Assembly (NCBI RefSeq): GCF_024713975.1
Contig: NC_091096.1
Location: forward strand, 7,574,001 to 7,638,000
Origin: Paralichthys olivaceus
Taxonomy: Eukaryota > Chordata > Actinopteri > Pleuronectiformes > Paralichthyidae
Direction: 5' to 3'
DNA length: 64,000 bases
Part shown: positions 11,850 to 30,119 of the stretch, in pieces
Layout: the number at the start of each line of letters is the position of its first letter
How positions within the stretch are numbered: position 1 is the stretch's first letter
The notes under the pieces: model-generated
The model's database searches: none
What the model saw: the letters and a program-made list of their open reading frames with translations, nothing else
Told to the model about the DNA's origin: nothing
Made by a program: the position numbers and the translations under genes

Positions 11850-13113
11850 GCCTTGCCTACATTCACCATTATGTTCTGTATCATTTCAGCTCCAGTATTA
11901 TTTTAGCTATATACAGAAAAAAATGTACACATTCATGCAAAATCTTTGAGCAAGCGAAAACTTGCAACAGAAAAAGATCAAGATACACAGGAGCTTTTAT
12001 TTTTTCTTCATGCTTAACATACTCTCTGCCACAAACACACATTTTAAAGAAGTACTGAAGAATTACCTGATCAAACATGTTCAACTATACAGGAACTTTT
12101 TTAACCAAGGTGAATTTTTTTTTCCAACCACCAGCAAAACCTGGTTTCTGCAGACTGCAGGGTCACAGTTTATTCATTTCTAGTGTCAACACCTCTCCTT
12201 TCCAGGCACTGCTGCAACTTGCTCACTGACTGTACCACTATAACCACATACGTGAACTTTTCCATTTTGTGCTCCTTGATCAAACCGATGTCACTTAAAC
12301 TTTTACAGCAAACAGGTTGAATGTATAAATTAACCAAATCCAATAGAGCTGAAACAATTAATCAGTGTATTCATGTTTCTCAATCTGTTTTGATTAAAGC
12401 TAATTTCTTCCAGGTAGTCAATTGTGAGGATTTACATGTTTTCTTTGACTTATCATAAACTGAAAATTTGGATTTGGACAGTAGGAACTGAAGCAATGTA
12501 AAGACATTTCCATAATTTTCTATTTATTTTTCCAGACAACAGGATTAATAGAGATTATTAGGCAGTTTAACCTTATCATTAAATTACATTAAATAAAGGT
12601 TTCAACAGAACCACATTAGTAATGCTGCAGCACTGTTGTAATAGCACTGACATCAATATGATATGATATGAAGTGTTTCAGACTTGCACACTGAAAAAAA
12701 GGAGGTCAACTGTAAAAACATCTATGTGGGGAAGTTCAGGTCAGTTCACTCTGTACATTGTGTGATTAACTTGTTTTTCCTACATAAAGAGAAAGATCAA
12801 CATTGTTGCCCTTGATACAACCAGAAACAACATGTTGCAATAGTCCTGTAATGAGCCCTGGCCTGAATGAACCTGCATGTTTATTCTGTTTTTCTGGGTT
12901 CAACTGTCACCGAGATGCTGCGGGGCAGTTTGTTTGGTTTACCTTGAGACAGGCTGGGACAGGCCTCAAACCATTAATAAAACAATGCTCTAAAATAGAG
13001 CCAAGCCCATTTATGCAACAAAACAAGCAGGTATGTACAGGTATACGCCTCAACGGGTTATTTCACACCCGTGTCTGTGCGCTGATAAATAAAACAAACA
13101 GACACCAGAGAGG
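11850..13113. other. Gene-free intergenic stretch
   Basis: AT-rich. Short open frames only, none with recognisable similarity or usable splice context. Confidence 0.5.
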
Positions 13114-13280
13114 TTAAAGGTTCACTGTGTAAGACTTGGTGGAAGGGATCTTTTGACAGAAACTGAATATGAAATACTCCTACAGATGTTTTCACTAGTG
13201 TGTTTCATCTAAACTTTACAGATTGTTGTCGTCCACATTGGACAAACTAAACACCCTTTGAGTTTCTATGATATCAGTGT
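13114..13280 (+). mobile_element. TTAA-ended MITE, copy 2 (3' truncated)
   Basis: Starts TTAAAGGTTCACTGTGTAAG and continues through GATGTTTTCACTAGTGTGTT and ACAAACTAAACACCCTTTGA. The right half and right terminus are missing. Confidence 0.7.
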
Positions 13281-13299
13281 TTGCCAGGACCTGATCTAT

Positions 13300-16124
13300 T
13301 CATCCTAAAAACAGAAATAAAACATGACCCTGCTCTCAAATTCTGACACCAACATGGTAGATGACATACAGTTTTTTTTAACTTTTCACACTGCAGTGGA
13401 TAAAAGCCGTTGCTATAAGTACCAACATGGCGGTAAACATGATGCCACACTAACAAACACAAAGGAGGACAGAGCATGTTATCCTGTGCTGCCTCCCAAA
13501 TGTTTCATTCTGAGCAAGCAGTTACTTTCATTTTTATCGAAACTGGTGAAAGATAGAATGATGACAGAGGAATTGAAAGAATAACACCGCTTGTTTGCAT
13601 TCTTGTCTGCAGGAGTTTCTATACAACAAGTTGACAATCATTTATCTGGAAAACATTTTCCTTCCTCTGGGTGATTGTGCAATAGGAGTAAAAGAGGGAT
13701 TTCAAATCCCAGTTGTGCCTTTGACGCTGGCTCCTGAAGTACTTTCACACATGGTTAAGCGTTTATACTCAGACATGTAGCCGACATGGATGAACGTTTG
13801 TTTTGAATGCACAAAAAATACTTTTACTGGGCATTTTTATGATAGTGTAAGGCCCACTGCTGTTGATTATGAAATGTCAATACCACAGAGCCTCCATCCA
13901 GATTCTGCAGCCAAAAACAAACAGAGAAAAACAAACACTGCTTCCTTTGTTTTCACATAGTTAAAGAGACAATCTGAACCCTCGATGTCTTTGCTAAAGC
14001 AAATCTGTGCTGCTCAGTCTCTCGACGTTTGGTAAGATTTTAAAGTTCCAGTGTGTTCCAGGCTTAAAGACATCACCTCCTAGTGAAATTCAGAGGCATG
14101 GCTCAACATAAATACAGCTGTGCAGAGTCAATGTTTCTCAAACTTATGTGCCTGCACCAAAATTGTTTCTACGCCCTTTAAAGGCCAAGCTGGTCCACCA
14201 CATGAAAAGAGCAGCTACAGCCTGGAATGTTTTACAATCTCTAATATGCACTACAACCATCGAACCCTGAAAAAAAACAAAAAAAACACACATAATGCAC
14301 TGATGGGAAGATAGAAAAAAACAGCTCTTGATTCTGGGAAATCTCACCAAGAAACTGATAGCTATACGAATACACACCAGCACACAAATCAATACCTCTT
14401 TCCTGGGCTCTGGTCCTTGTCCTTGCAGCAGTGATGAATGTGACCACAATACTACAGAAATCCCAACTGTGTTGCTGTTACTTAAAAACCTCATATGTAT
14501 GCCTGCACAAGCCCTATTTTCAGACAGAACAGATTCACCTAAAAAAAAAAAAATTTGAGGTTGCCTGCTCCCTCCACACTGGACTTTGCAACTCTTTCTG
14601 TTTGACAATTGAGCTGTGAAAGACGGCCTTTTGGAGTGAGTGAGCAGCATGTGGTGCAGTCATTTCTTAGAATCCAAATTCACTCAAAGACCTCATTTGT
14701 CCCCAATTAACATGAAACCAATGACGCCCTAAGTACTAGGTCCTTATTAAACAGACCTACTTCTGGGGTTCTGTGTGTCTAAACCTTAGCTGGATCGGAA
14801 AAAACTAGATCACACTCAGTCAATACGTAACATATCCATTTCAAGTTAGGCTCTGGAGAAAAAAAATACTGAATTCCAAGTGCAGGAAAAAAAAAATTGA
14901 ATTTAGGTTCTGCTTATCTGCTCATAAAAGATATATCTTTTTTTATTTATGCCAAGAAATGCTTCAAAGACCAGACAGCCTTCCAGGAGCTTTTAATACA
15001 TCTAAACGTCTATGTCAATCATTGACCTAACAGTGCCTGTGTTTGACACAAGGAAGTGCTTAGCATGCATGATTAATGTCCGAGCAGCGGTGTGAACGAT
15101 CAACAAAAACAGCCAAAAGTTTCGGAATACTTTGAAATAGTGGAATTTAAGGTATATTAATTCTGGGATTGTACAGATTAGAAAATATGGACAGGTACTG
15201 ACATTATGCTGAATTATGTGTGTTTGCTTTGAGTGGGTGTACATGTATCTGGGCCAACAAAGGCCAAATAATAATGTGGCTTTGGATTAATGATTGCTAC
15301 ATATCCAGTCTAAAATAATAACAACTGGCCATCACCTGTTTCCAGATCCCACAGGTATTTTTAAGTTGTAGCAACCAATTGTTTAGTATTAAAACCTGAT
15401 CTAATCCATATGCTATTGATCTGTCATCTGTTTCAACACTAGCTTCAATCTTGAACACATCCTTAAGTATAAAATAAAATGTTTTCCCTGCTAGAAATAA
15501 AACCAGGACAAAAATACAGATGAATTGGAGCCAAAACCAACATTACGATGTTTCCCACGTAACTACCACTGTGTGGAGAGAGGGAAAAAAAAACTACTCA
15601 TGGAAAAGACAACAACAATCTTAAAGAAGTATCAGGTTGTGATAAGAACTTTTACACATTAGCTGTAATGATGTTTCTTGATCTTCATTTTGCTCCAAAC
15701 AGCAGCAGATAAAATCGAAGAATTTCTATCTTTATCCATATGCCGCACATCTTACTATAACAAGCACATTTAGAACAAATATGTGTGGGCTGGAAGCTGG
15801 AGCCAAATCCAGAGAAAACTCCACCCACACTCAACCAAGCTGTCATTACGCTGTCATATGATGACCGCCAAGGCCAAAGACATAAGGACACAGTGACTTT
15901 AGTGTACTATGTAAGAGCAGCGGCATTTTGAAACATGAGCTAAAGTTGTTGCCAATTATGTTTGACCTTATGATGGGGCTAGAGGAAGACCGGATGCTAG
16001 TGAGAGAATACAAGTAAAAAAGCTGAGTGTCAACACATGAGTGTATCTGTGTCAAATTTCGGTGGGCTGACCTCAGCGAAGAAAGGACATTCAGTTCTCT
16101 ATGCGAGTCTGAGTGAGTGTCTGA

Positions 16125-16156
<32 letters not shown>

Positions 16157-16893
16157 GTGTGTGTGTGTGAGTGTGTGTGGCTTTTGGATCACAACCAAAC
16201 AGCGTTTCCTTCCTTCCTTGTCCATGTAATCCTTAATGAATGTAAATGTAAGTCTCGGGGGCAACAGGAAGTGAGTAAAAGAGGGAAAATGTAATATTTG
16301 CTTTTATATGATTGCTTCTGAAATGACTTGCTTAAGACAGTAAAACACAATGAGCAGTAAAAACATGCCATTTTAACCCCATCCATTAGAGAATTACACA
16401 AACTTAGCTCATCTTTTTTTTTTTTTGTATTGTAGTATCCTGCCATGTAAAAGCAAGCACTTTATATTGGTCCAGTTTCCAGAATAATTTCTGAGAAACA
16501 CCTTTAGCAACACTGAAATGTATTTACTGTAAGAAAATTAGCAAGAATTGAATCAAAATTTAGCAATTCTGAAGTTTGCCTAACGAAATTGAATCTAAAG
16601 ATCAGCGCCAGTATCAACCCAAATAGTATATTCACCGTAAATTGTAAAAATGAACACATCGATCCAGGAACAATAAAGACAACAAGCAGTAATTTAGTAG
16701 CACATAGAAGGGGAAAATTCTAAATATTAATACACAGAGTTAGAAGATAACATGGTGGAATATGCCAACTCCCTCCATGCAGGCAAACACACACAAAAAG
16801 CATTGCCCTCTGAGTTAAAGTATATTTTGCACAGCAGAGCTCAACTAATTTATCTATTAACCTCCTTTATCTTCATGTCTGTATGGTACTTAC
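13300..16893. other. Gene-free intergenic stretch
   Basis: No supported exon. A minus-strand ORF at 14144-14650 has no recognisable domain. A (GT)n tract lies at 16111-16179. Confidence 0.5.
16111..16179 (+). repeat. (GAGT)/(GT)n microsatellite
   Basis: About 70 bp of GAGTGAGT grading into GT repeats, with occasional GA interruptions. Confidence 0.9.
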
Positions 16894-17249
16894 TTAAAAG
16901 TACAGTGTGTAGAATTTTGTGATATCTAGTGTTGAAATTACATGTTGCAGCTGAACACCCCTCACCTCACCCTCTCCTTCTAAACATGTAAAAGAAACTG
17001 TGGTAGACTTTAATTGTCATAAAAACTCAAAAGGTGTTTAGTTTGTCCAGTCTGGACTAATGTAAAAAACATGGCGGCCTCCATAGAGAGGGTCCCCTCG
17101 ATGTAAATATAAAGTATTTGAATATAAAGAGCCTTTTCTGAGGTAAAGAAAACTACAATTCATACAATTTAGATGAAACGAACTAGTGAAAACATCATGA
17201 GGATTATTCTAGTTCCCTTTCACCTAAATCTCACACACTGGACCTTTAA
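16894..17249 (-). mobile_element. TTAA-ended MITE, copy 3 (near full length)
   Basis: Runs from TTAAAAGTACAGTGTGTAGA to CACACTGGACCTTTAA, about 356 bp, opposite in orientation to the copy at 54.7 kb. Both inverted termini are recognisable. Confidence 0.85.
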
Positions 17250-17740
17250 GTAAAAATAATAATAATAATAATTTTGGGGGCTCATTAAAAATATCTAATC
17301 CATTTAATCTGACCCTATTCAATCCACGATGACGACATACACATGATCACATTGTATATCCCACCTTGGGGTTCCCAGGAGAAAATAATAATAAAAAAAT
17401 AAAAACATCATAAAGGTGTAAAAAATAAATAGATCAGTGTTTCCTCACCGTCACTTCTAGTACAAGTTGATGTGTATTAACTATTTTATACAGATTCTGC
17501 TCTTCCACACTAGAACATGGACTAGGAAAGCAAACGTCCCAAACTGCATCATCACACATTAGCATTAGCCACAGGGCAGCAGCACGTTGCACCGTTACAA
17601 GTCTCATCATAAACAACAGCAGACGGTGGCTACAGCTGAGAAATGGAGGCTTTATGTCACTCCTTCTTATGGAGGGACACTTTATAAGAGGTAGATATGT
17701 TGATAATGTGTATTTCAATCTCACTAACAGGCCAGTACCG

Positions 17741-17815
17741 CACCTCACTCACCCTCACTCACCCTCACTCACTCACTCACCCATCCACCCACCCACACAC
17801 ACACACACACACACA
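17741..17815 (+). repeat. (CTCA)n/(AC)n compound microsatellite
   Basis: CACTCACC units pass into CCACCCA and then a pure AC run. Confidence 0.9.
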
Positions 17816-17922
17816 GGCCACTGGTGTTTGGGAGATGAAAAACAACTCAGCTAGCTTCTTTAGCTGCCGTCCCCAGACTATCTTCACAAAGGTTAAGAGC
17901 TGAGAAATGAAGCCAGCATTAC

Positions 17923-18240
17923 CTCAGGTGGAGCAGGGAGTCCTCCTGTGTGGTGTGAGGGGTTTAAATCCAGTAACTGAGCGCGTTCAGATGAACCGTG
18001 AATCATCGGGACAGCTCGGTGTGCTCTCCCGTCTCCTGAGCTGCTCCCACTCCGGCTGCGATTACTGGAAAACTGGGAGCCAAGGCGTTTGATCGACAGG
18101 TGAGCTGACCAACGGGATTCCGTTCCGTGGGCGGAAGGAGGAGGGTCGTCGTCTTGCTGCGTTCGGGTCCCACGGGACAGACGGGTTCGGTGAGAGGGTC
18201 ACGACGAGGGTAACGCGCGTCCACGCCTGGGTAAAGACAC
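17923..18240 (-). promoter_or_regulatory. CpG-rich candidate promoter and non-coding first exon of lifr
   Basis: This stretch is visibly richer in CG dinucleotides than the AT-rich sequence around it. On the minus strand it ends in a good splice donor (CTGAG|GTAATG, exon end 17923). It lies about 8 kb upstream of the lifr start exon, which itself has an acceptor before its ATG. Mammalian LIFR also starts with non-coding exons. No transcript evidence, so this is an inference. Confidence 0.35.
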
Positions 18241-18423
18241 TTGAGATGTTTCTGCGTACCATCACTTAAGTTAAATTGGAAATGGGAGAGATTTCAATGA
18301 GATTTCAGTTTAATCTCATTAGCCGTTTCCCTGTCATAGCATGTTACACAGTCTTATACTGGATTTTACTGCGGGACCCGAATACACCACGTCCAGATCT
18401 GGTCCACGGATGTATTCTAAGAT

Positions 18424-18467
18424 TTTAAAGTTCGGTGTGTGAGATTTAGGTGAGAGGGATCTATTGG
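18424..18467 (+). mobile_element. MITE terminal fragment
   Basis: TTAAAGTTCGGTGTGTGAGA followed by TTTAGGTGAGAGGGATC resembles the left end of the TTAA-ended MITE, but only about 45 bp remain. Confidence 0.4.
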
Positions 18468-18825
18468 AGAGATGTAATATATGTATATATAAATGTACTC
18501 ATTTCTCATTTGTAACATTTTCATCTGTCATCTATTGCTGTGTGATCTTCAAATTCCTTTTTAAACTGCTTCCTATTGTTTGCCTTCAATTTCTAATTTA
18601 TAACATGTAAAGCACCTTGTAACTATAATTATTCCATATACAAACTATTCTGCACTCTACAAACCCATAAGAATCTAAATGTGTATAAAAGTCAAGTGTT
18701 TAAATTGCTAAATATTTGCTCCCTCCCGAAAATTCCCTCATAATCTTTCAAATTGCAGTGTCAGTCTTGAATACAATAGAAGGAAATCATTTGTGTGATG
18801 ACAAGTGCTGAATTATTCACATATC

Positions 18826-18831
18826 TTTATT
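18826..18831 (-). other. Candidate lzts3 poly(A) signal
   Basis: AATAAA on the minus strand, 1.96 kb after the lzts3 stop. It is followed by a change to ordinary intergenic sequence, which would give a long 3' UTR (about 18810-20788). Confidence 0.35.
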
Positions 18832-20788
18832 AGTTCTGCAGAATCTTAACAAAGGGGTGGTTTTAATCAAGCCAGAACAGTACAACTAACATAAATGCAA
18901 ACAATAAATTTGAAATATGTATAAATTCGGTAGCATTTTGTTCTCTCAACAATGCATTACTGTAACTACATTTATCACCTACATCAAAAGGAACATTTTC
19001 TTTTTTTGGACAGGGTTGCTATGATTGCACCATTATGATAGGCCAATAGGCTATCTACACAGATAAAAAAAACACATAAAGGAAAGCTCAAATGGCACAT
19101 ATTTTCTCTGTCAGTTCACCATATATAATAACAGTAATAAAGATGATAATACTATGTAATACCTTAGAGATAAGTTAATATTCTTGAGCAACATCTTTGT
19201 ATGCTGGCATAAACAACACATATAAAAGCCATGATATTCACATCTGAGTCTACTGTACATCATCACTTGTGTGTAGGACACGACATAGTGCAGTTAGCCT
19301 GAATGATCCCCACGATTCAAATTTTTTAAAATAACTTCCTTCTTACCTGCTTTGTTTAAAATGAAATATACAGAAGAAAGTCACGTTTTTCCAGGATATA
19401 CAGACTCTCACTGCTCTTATGTCAAGCTCTGATGCACATTTTCCTGTAGTTTGAGAAAATCCCTTTGCTCTTAATATATCTTCGCTCGCTGTATTGCCAC
19501 TAGTCCCTCTATCTTCAATCTCATACGCTGAAGCATTTCATATGTATACACACATGCACACTCCTGCTTTGCACACATTCACTCTCTCATACATACATTT
19601 ACAATCTATATCTATTATAATTATTTCTTTCTAGTATATCATACATTCTATAAAATGTTACTTATTTTTCAACTTTGGGGAAACTGACTGCTGCTTCTTC
19701 AGATTTCTTGGCGGCGAATGCACAAAGTGAATGACACAATTATCATTATAATCAAATTCCAATTGTGTGCTTCTGTTCACATTCTCCTTTGCAGTCCAAT
19801 CCAGTTGGGAGCACCGTAACAGCTCACGAGCGACCTCCAGCGTTTGTTTTTAGTCACAGCAGACAATATGTGGTGAAGGCGAACCACGGCTCTCTTTCGG
19901 GGTTGATTATCTGCTAAACATATCCATTTAATTCAATTTGTACAAAATATAAACTCTGTTGGTCTTAATGATGTGTTTAAGTGGGTCGTGCGTGTCGGAC
20001 CCTGTGCATGAAACGACTTCAAAATGAATTGAGAATCAGTCTGTGTGACCTTAAATGTCAAAGTCTGCTGGGATTTGAATGAGATAGTCCAGCCACGTGT
20101 GATGATGTGTAACTAGTTTTGCTGATATCATTAAAGCACTGAAAATAATAATCATACTCTTGATATTTTTTCTTTTTATCTATTCCCAGCATTATTTATT
20201 CTCTTCTACATGCTGTAAAGAATGTAGTAAGGCGCTCTCTGGCCAAAAGTTAACATCACACACTCTGACCAATAATTCTACTTTTACATTACCAGTGACA
20301 CAGACTTACAATGAATAAATACCGCATAATATTCTTGTTGATCATTTCTGACAATATCCCTGATTGTCTTGGTCCTTTTCTAGCATTGGGCATTAGATGA
20401 CCCCCTGTGTTAGTGCTATTTGTCATTTAACTTGTTGTCTTCCTGCCATCCATCAGTATGGCACACTTTTCATGTACCCTGGTTTTGTAGGATGAAGTTG
20501 TGCACAACTGGTGAGAAAAGGGCTGTTTAGGAAAATTGAAAATCATTTACAGATGGAATATAATTCATTTTCGTGGTTAGATGATTTGCTTGTTACTGAA
20601 AATGCTGGATTTTACATTCATCCTTTGTTGCTGTTTAGTGTCCAGTTGCATTGAAAAGTATGCCAGACTGTACTGATTTCTCCTGTAGCAGACTGATTTT
20701 CTACTGTTGTCTGAAGTGGTTTCGTGTGAGAGGCCTTGTCGCTGGGTGTAATAAACTGGGTAATGTGTAACGTTACACGGAGCTGCCT
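18832..20788 (-). other. Probable lzts3 3' UTR
   Basis: Gene-free stretch directly after the lzts3 stop with no competing exon. A long 3' UTR would suit a neuronal transcript. Inference only. Confidence 0.35.
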
Positions 20789-27106
<6,318 letters not shown>

Positions 27107-28805
27107 AGTGGGGGTCAAAGGTCAGGGATTAGAGGTTAGGAGTCAGGATTGGGGAGGGTCACAGATACATTTGGAAGTAGTGTGGGTCATCACAACCTAA
27201 TGCAGGTAGTGGGGGCACACACACTAGAGGAACACAGAAAAACGAAAGGAGTTATACAATATTGTAATTGCATAATACTGATTTATACAATAATAGCTAA
27301 TGCAGAATAGTCTCCAGGCCACATACACGGGTGGCGTGGTCCTCCCACTATGATACAGATGAAAAGGGTCAGATCAATCAAGTTTGGACAACCTTGTTTA
27401 TGAAAGTCATATTATATCTCATGGTTTATGACCTGACATTAAACATTATATGTTGGGAGTCAATTAGGCCTCAGAGGCCATGTAATGCTTTTGTGAAATA
27501 AACTCTAAATTCTAAATTGACTTATTTGAGGTTTTGAAAGGGTTCTTGCTGCGTAAACCTCAGTCACAGATAAAATGAAAAAATATTGCGTCTCAGACCC
27601 AGAACGGAGGTAATACATATGATATTTTGTGTAATGATATCATTACATTTCTGGTGTATAAGCTGTTTTTGAGAATTCACAAGTGTTAAGTGTGTTTTAA
27701 GAGTTGTTTAAGGTGATACGATTTGAGTGAAAGGTACACACAAAGCTACGGGATTGCTTCATAAAATAGATGTAATAGCATATATGACATTAAAGTGCAT
27801 TAAACTACAATCCAACACAAAAATCCCATAAACTGTGGCCTAATTTTCCAAATATTTAATATTTAAATACATACATTTTCCATTTTCAACTAACCCAGAA
27901 GAAAAACATGTACATCACAGGGCTGATGTATTGAATGAGGCTGCAGTGTACAGATATCCCTTTTAATGTGTCCATCTTCTGAGTTGCAGGTAGACCTGCA
28001 ATAAATGCAAAATAATACAACAGCCCTGCAACATGTCTTGAAGGTTGTAATGTTCTTTTTTTAGTCGGGTTTTGTTGATTTAACTTTATGGTCATTTTGC
28101 AGAATGAAGTTTGTGGTGCTGGTGCGTTTGGAAAAAGTTGAAAGTTATTGTGACTTTATGGTGATTTAAAACAATAACAACAAAAATGCTAGCTGCCAAA
28201 CATTTTTAACAAATTTAGAGATCCTGTTCAACAGAGGGGCCCAGAATCAAAATCCACAGGAACAACTTTACTATTCATTATACTCTCAGTGGATTTTGTT
28301 TCCTGGAGCATATTCATTCACACATATATAATGTATAATAAAATAATCACAAGGTAACTAACAGCTGAGATAGAGCTTGCCACTGTCTCCTGTGTCAAAA
28401 AGGCAAAACTGTCCAAAACCATTGAGATAAACACCTCTGTGCATAACGTAATGCATTTCAATTCAACATCGCCAAAAACTGCAGCTCAGCTTCCACATTG
28501 ACCAGAAAATTGAATCAACCATCCAAAATAGAATGTATAACCATAAGGGCTGGGCAATAAAATCATAAATACTAATATTGTAATATCATTTTCATAAATA
28601 GCAAGGCCCAATACATCAATACATTACTTATGCATTGTGTAAACACAGTGAGGAAGCATAACAGATAATTGATCAACAGCAGATTTGTCAAATGTTTCGC
28701 TGTTTACCAGGTGTTGTCATTCTCTGCAACCTTTATCCAGGAGCAAAAATCTTACCTAATGCCTAATTATTAGCACCAAATATTGTAACTAATAATAACT
28801 CATAG

Positions 28806-28829
28806 TACACACACACACACACACACACG
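28806..28829 (+). repeat. (AC)n microsatellite
   Basis: Pure AC run. Confidence 0.9.
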
Positions 28830-28912
28830 CTATGTATGAAGGGGGATATGTAGCCATATGTAGCCACCATACACTCAATTAACACAGTAACTCTTACAGT
28901 AACACACCACCC

Positions 28913-28973
28913 AGATAGATAGATAGATAGATGAACAGACATACAGACAGATAGATAGATAGATAGATAGATA
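28913..28973 (+). repeat. (GATA)n microsatellite
   Basis: Two AGAT blocks separated by ACAGACATACAGACAG. Confidence 0.9.
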
Positions 28974-29112
28974 AGCAGTCATGCCATTGCACATCCCCTC
29001 CTCATACAGCCCATTTACTAGTGCTTTACTTCCACTTGGGTGAATAGTAGTAGTAGTAAAAATACACTGTGTACATCTATCTCCTGCTCTGCCTCTTTTT
29101 CCTCCCCTCACG

Positions 29113-29168
29113 ACTCTCTCTCTCTCTCTCTCTCTCCCTCTCTCTCTGTCTCTCTCTCTCTCTCTCTG
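29113..29168 (+). repeat. (CT)n microsatellite
   Basis: CT run with two short interruptions. Confidence 0.9.
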
Positions 29169-29274
29169 CATCCCTGGGCGGTATAAGGGCGGCTTTAGCA
29201 GCATCCGCATCCAGCCCTCCATCCACTGCGCTCCCAAACAATTACTCGCTATACTAGGCCTGAGACAAGAGAGC

Positions 29275-29312
29275 ACCCACACACACACACACACTCACAC
29301 AAACACACAGGA
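29275..29312 (+). repeat. (AC)n microsatellite
   Basis: AC run with a CTC interruption, at the edge of the CpG-rich segment. Confidence 0.85.
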
Positions 29313-29720
29313 GGGAATAACGCGGGGCCCTGGCTGCGTGTGAAGCAAACACATCTGGATCAGAACGCACAGCGTCGCTGACATTGACGGCGAATCATGC
29401 GGTGCCTTTGATTTACCGATTGTAGCATCCTGGCGATCCATCATCAAAGGCTCCTGAGTCTGCGGTGGGAAGATGGCAGCGTCGCTACACAACACTGTCA
29501 CACGGCGCCAGCGTCGGTCGCGGTCGGTCTGATTCCTCCCTGCGATGCTCGGTAATATCACAGAGGGGTTCGGAGGGTGGGGGGGGTGGGGGGTGGAGGG
29601 ATGCTGTGTCTTCGGCCGCTGTCACCGTCGGATGCTGATGATGGAGTCGGTCGGTGGGTACGCGCATCAGCTGAGAGACACACACCCACCTCTGGTCCCG
29701 CCCCCTCCGGCTGCATAATG
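29295..29720 (-). promoter_or_regulatory. CpG-rich candidate promoter / first exon of lzts3
   Basis: GC- and CpG-rich island 2.2 kb upstream of the lzts3 start exon, in an otherwise AT-rich region. On the minus strand a donor-like site (CAATCG|GTAAAT) ends near 29418. Acceptor-like sites lie at about 27199 and 27226, before the start codon. Inference from composition and splice shapes. Confidence 0.35.
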
Positions 29721-29869
29721 CAAACGCCCCCTTCTGGCATCCATCCAGCGCTCCCCCTCGAGAAAAGCCTGGAGAGTCAAGTACAGTCCCTCTGGAATGA
29801 TGGATGGATGATCTATCAGATGAATACTTGCTTTTTAATAACTAAGTAACCTGAATGATTTAATTCTCA

Positions 29870-29893
29870 TGGATGGATGGATGGATGGATGGA
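29870..29893 (+). repeat. (GGAT)n microsatellite
   Basis: Six GGAT units; a second partial set lies at 29797-29811. Confidence 0.85.
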
Positions 29894-29989
29894 CGATCTA
29901 GGCATTATCAGATAAATTCTTGCAATTGTGACAAACACAATTTCCCCCTGGGATCAATAAAGTATTTCTGATTCTGATGAACATAATGA

Positions 29990-30110
29990 TAATGTGTTCT
30001 TCCCCGGCCCTGATCCGTCCACCAGGTTTGGTGGAAATCGGTCCAGGAAACTTTGACATAATCCTGCTAACAAACAAACAGACGCAGGTGAAAAGTTAAT
30101 CAGGTCTAAA
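29990..30110 (+). repeat. Interspersed repeat fragment, possibly family B
   Basis: Contains CCACCAGGTTTGGTGGAAAT, CGGTCCAGGAAACTTTGACA and TAATCCTGCTAACAAACAAACA. Such blocks are widespread in teleost DNA. The reverse complement of the last block is echoed at 35.98-36.03 kb. Confidence 0.55.
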
Positions 30111-30119
30111 TCTGATTTT

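Noticed and set aside
14144-14650. 168-codon minus-strand ORF
   Set aside because: Isolated, no recognisable similarity, includes A-run-encoded Phe stretches; consistent with chance in AT-rich DNA.
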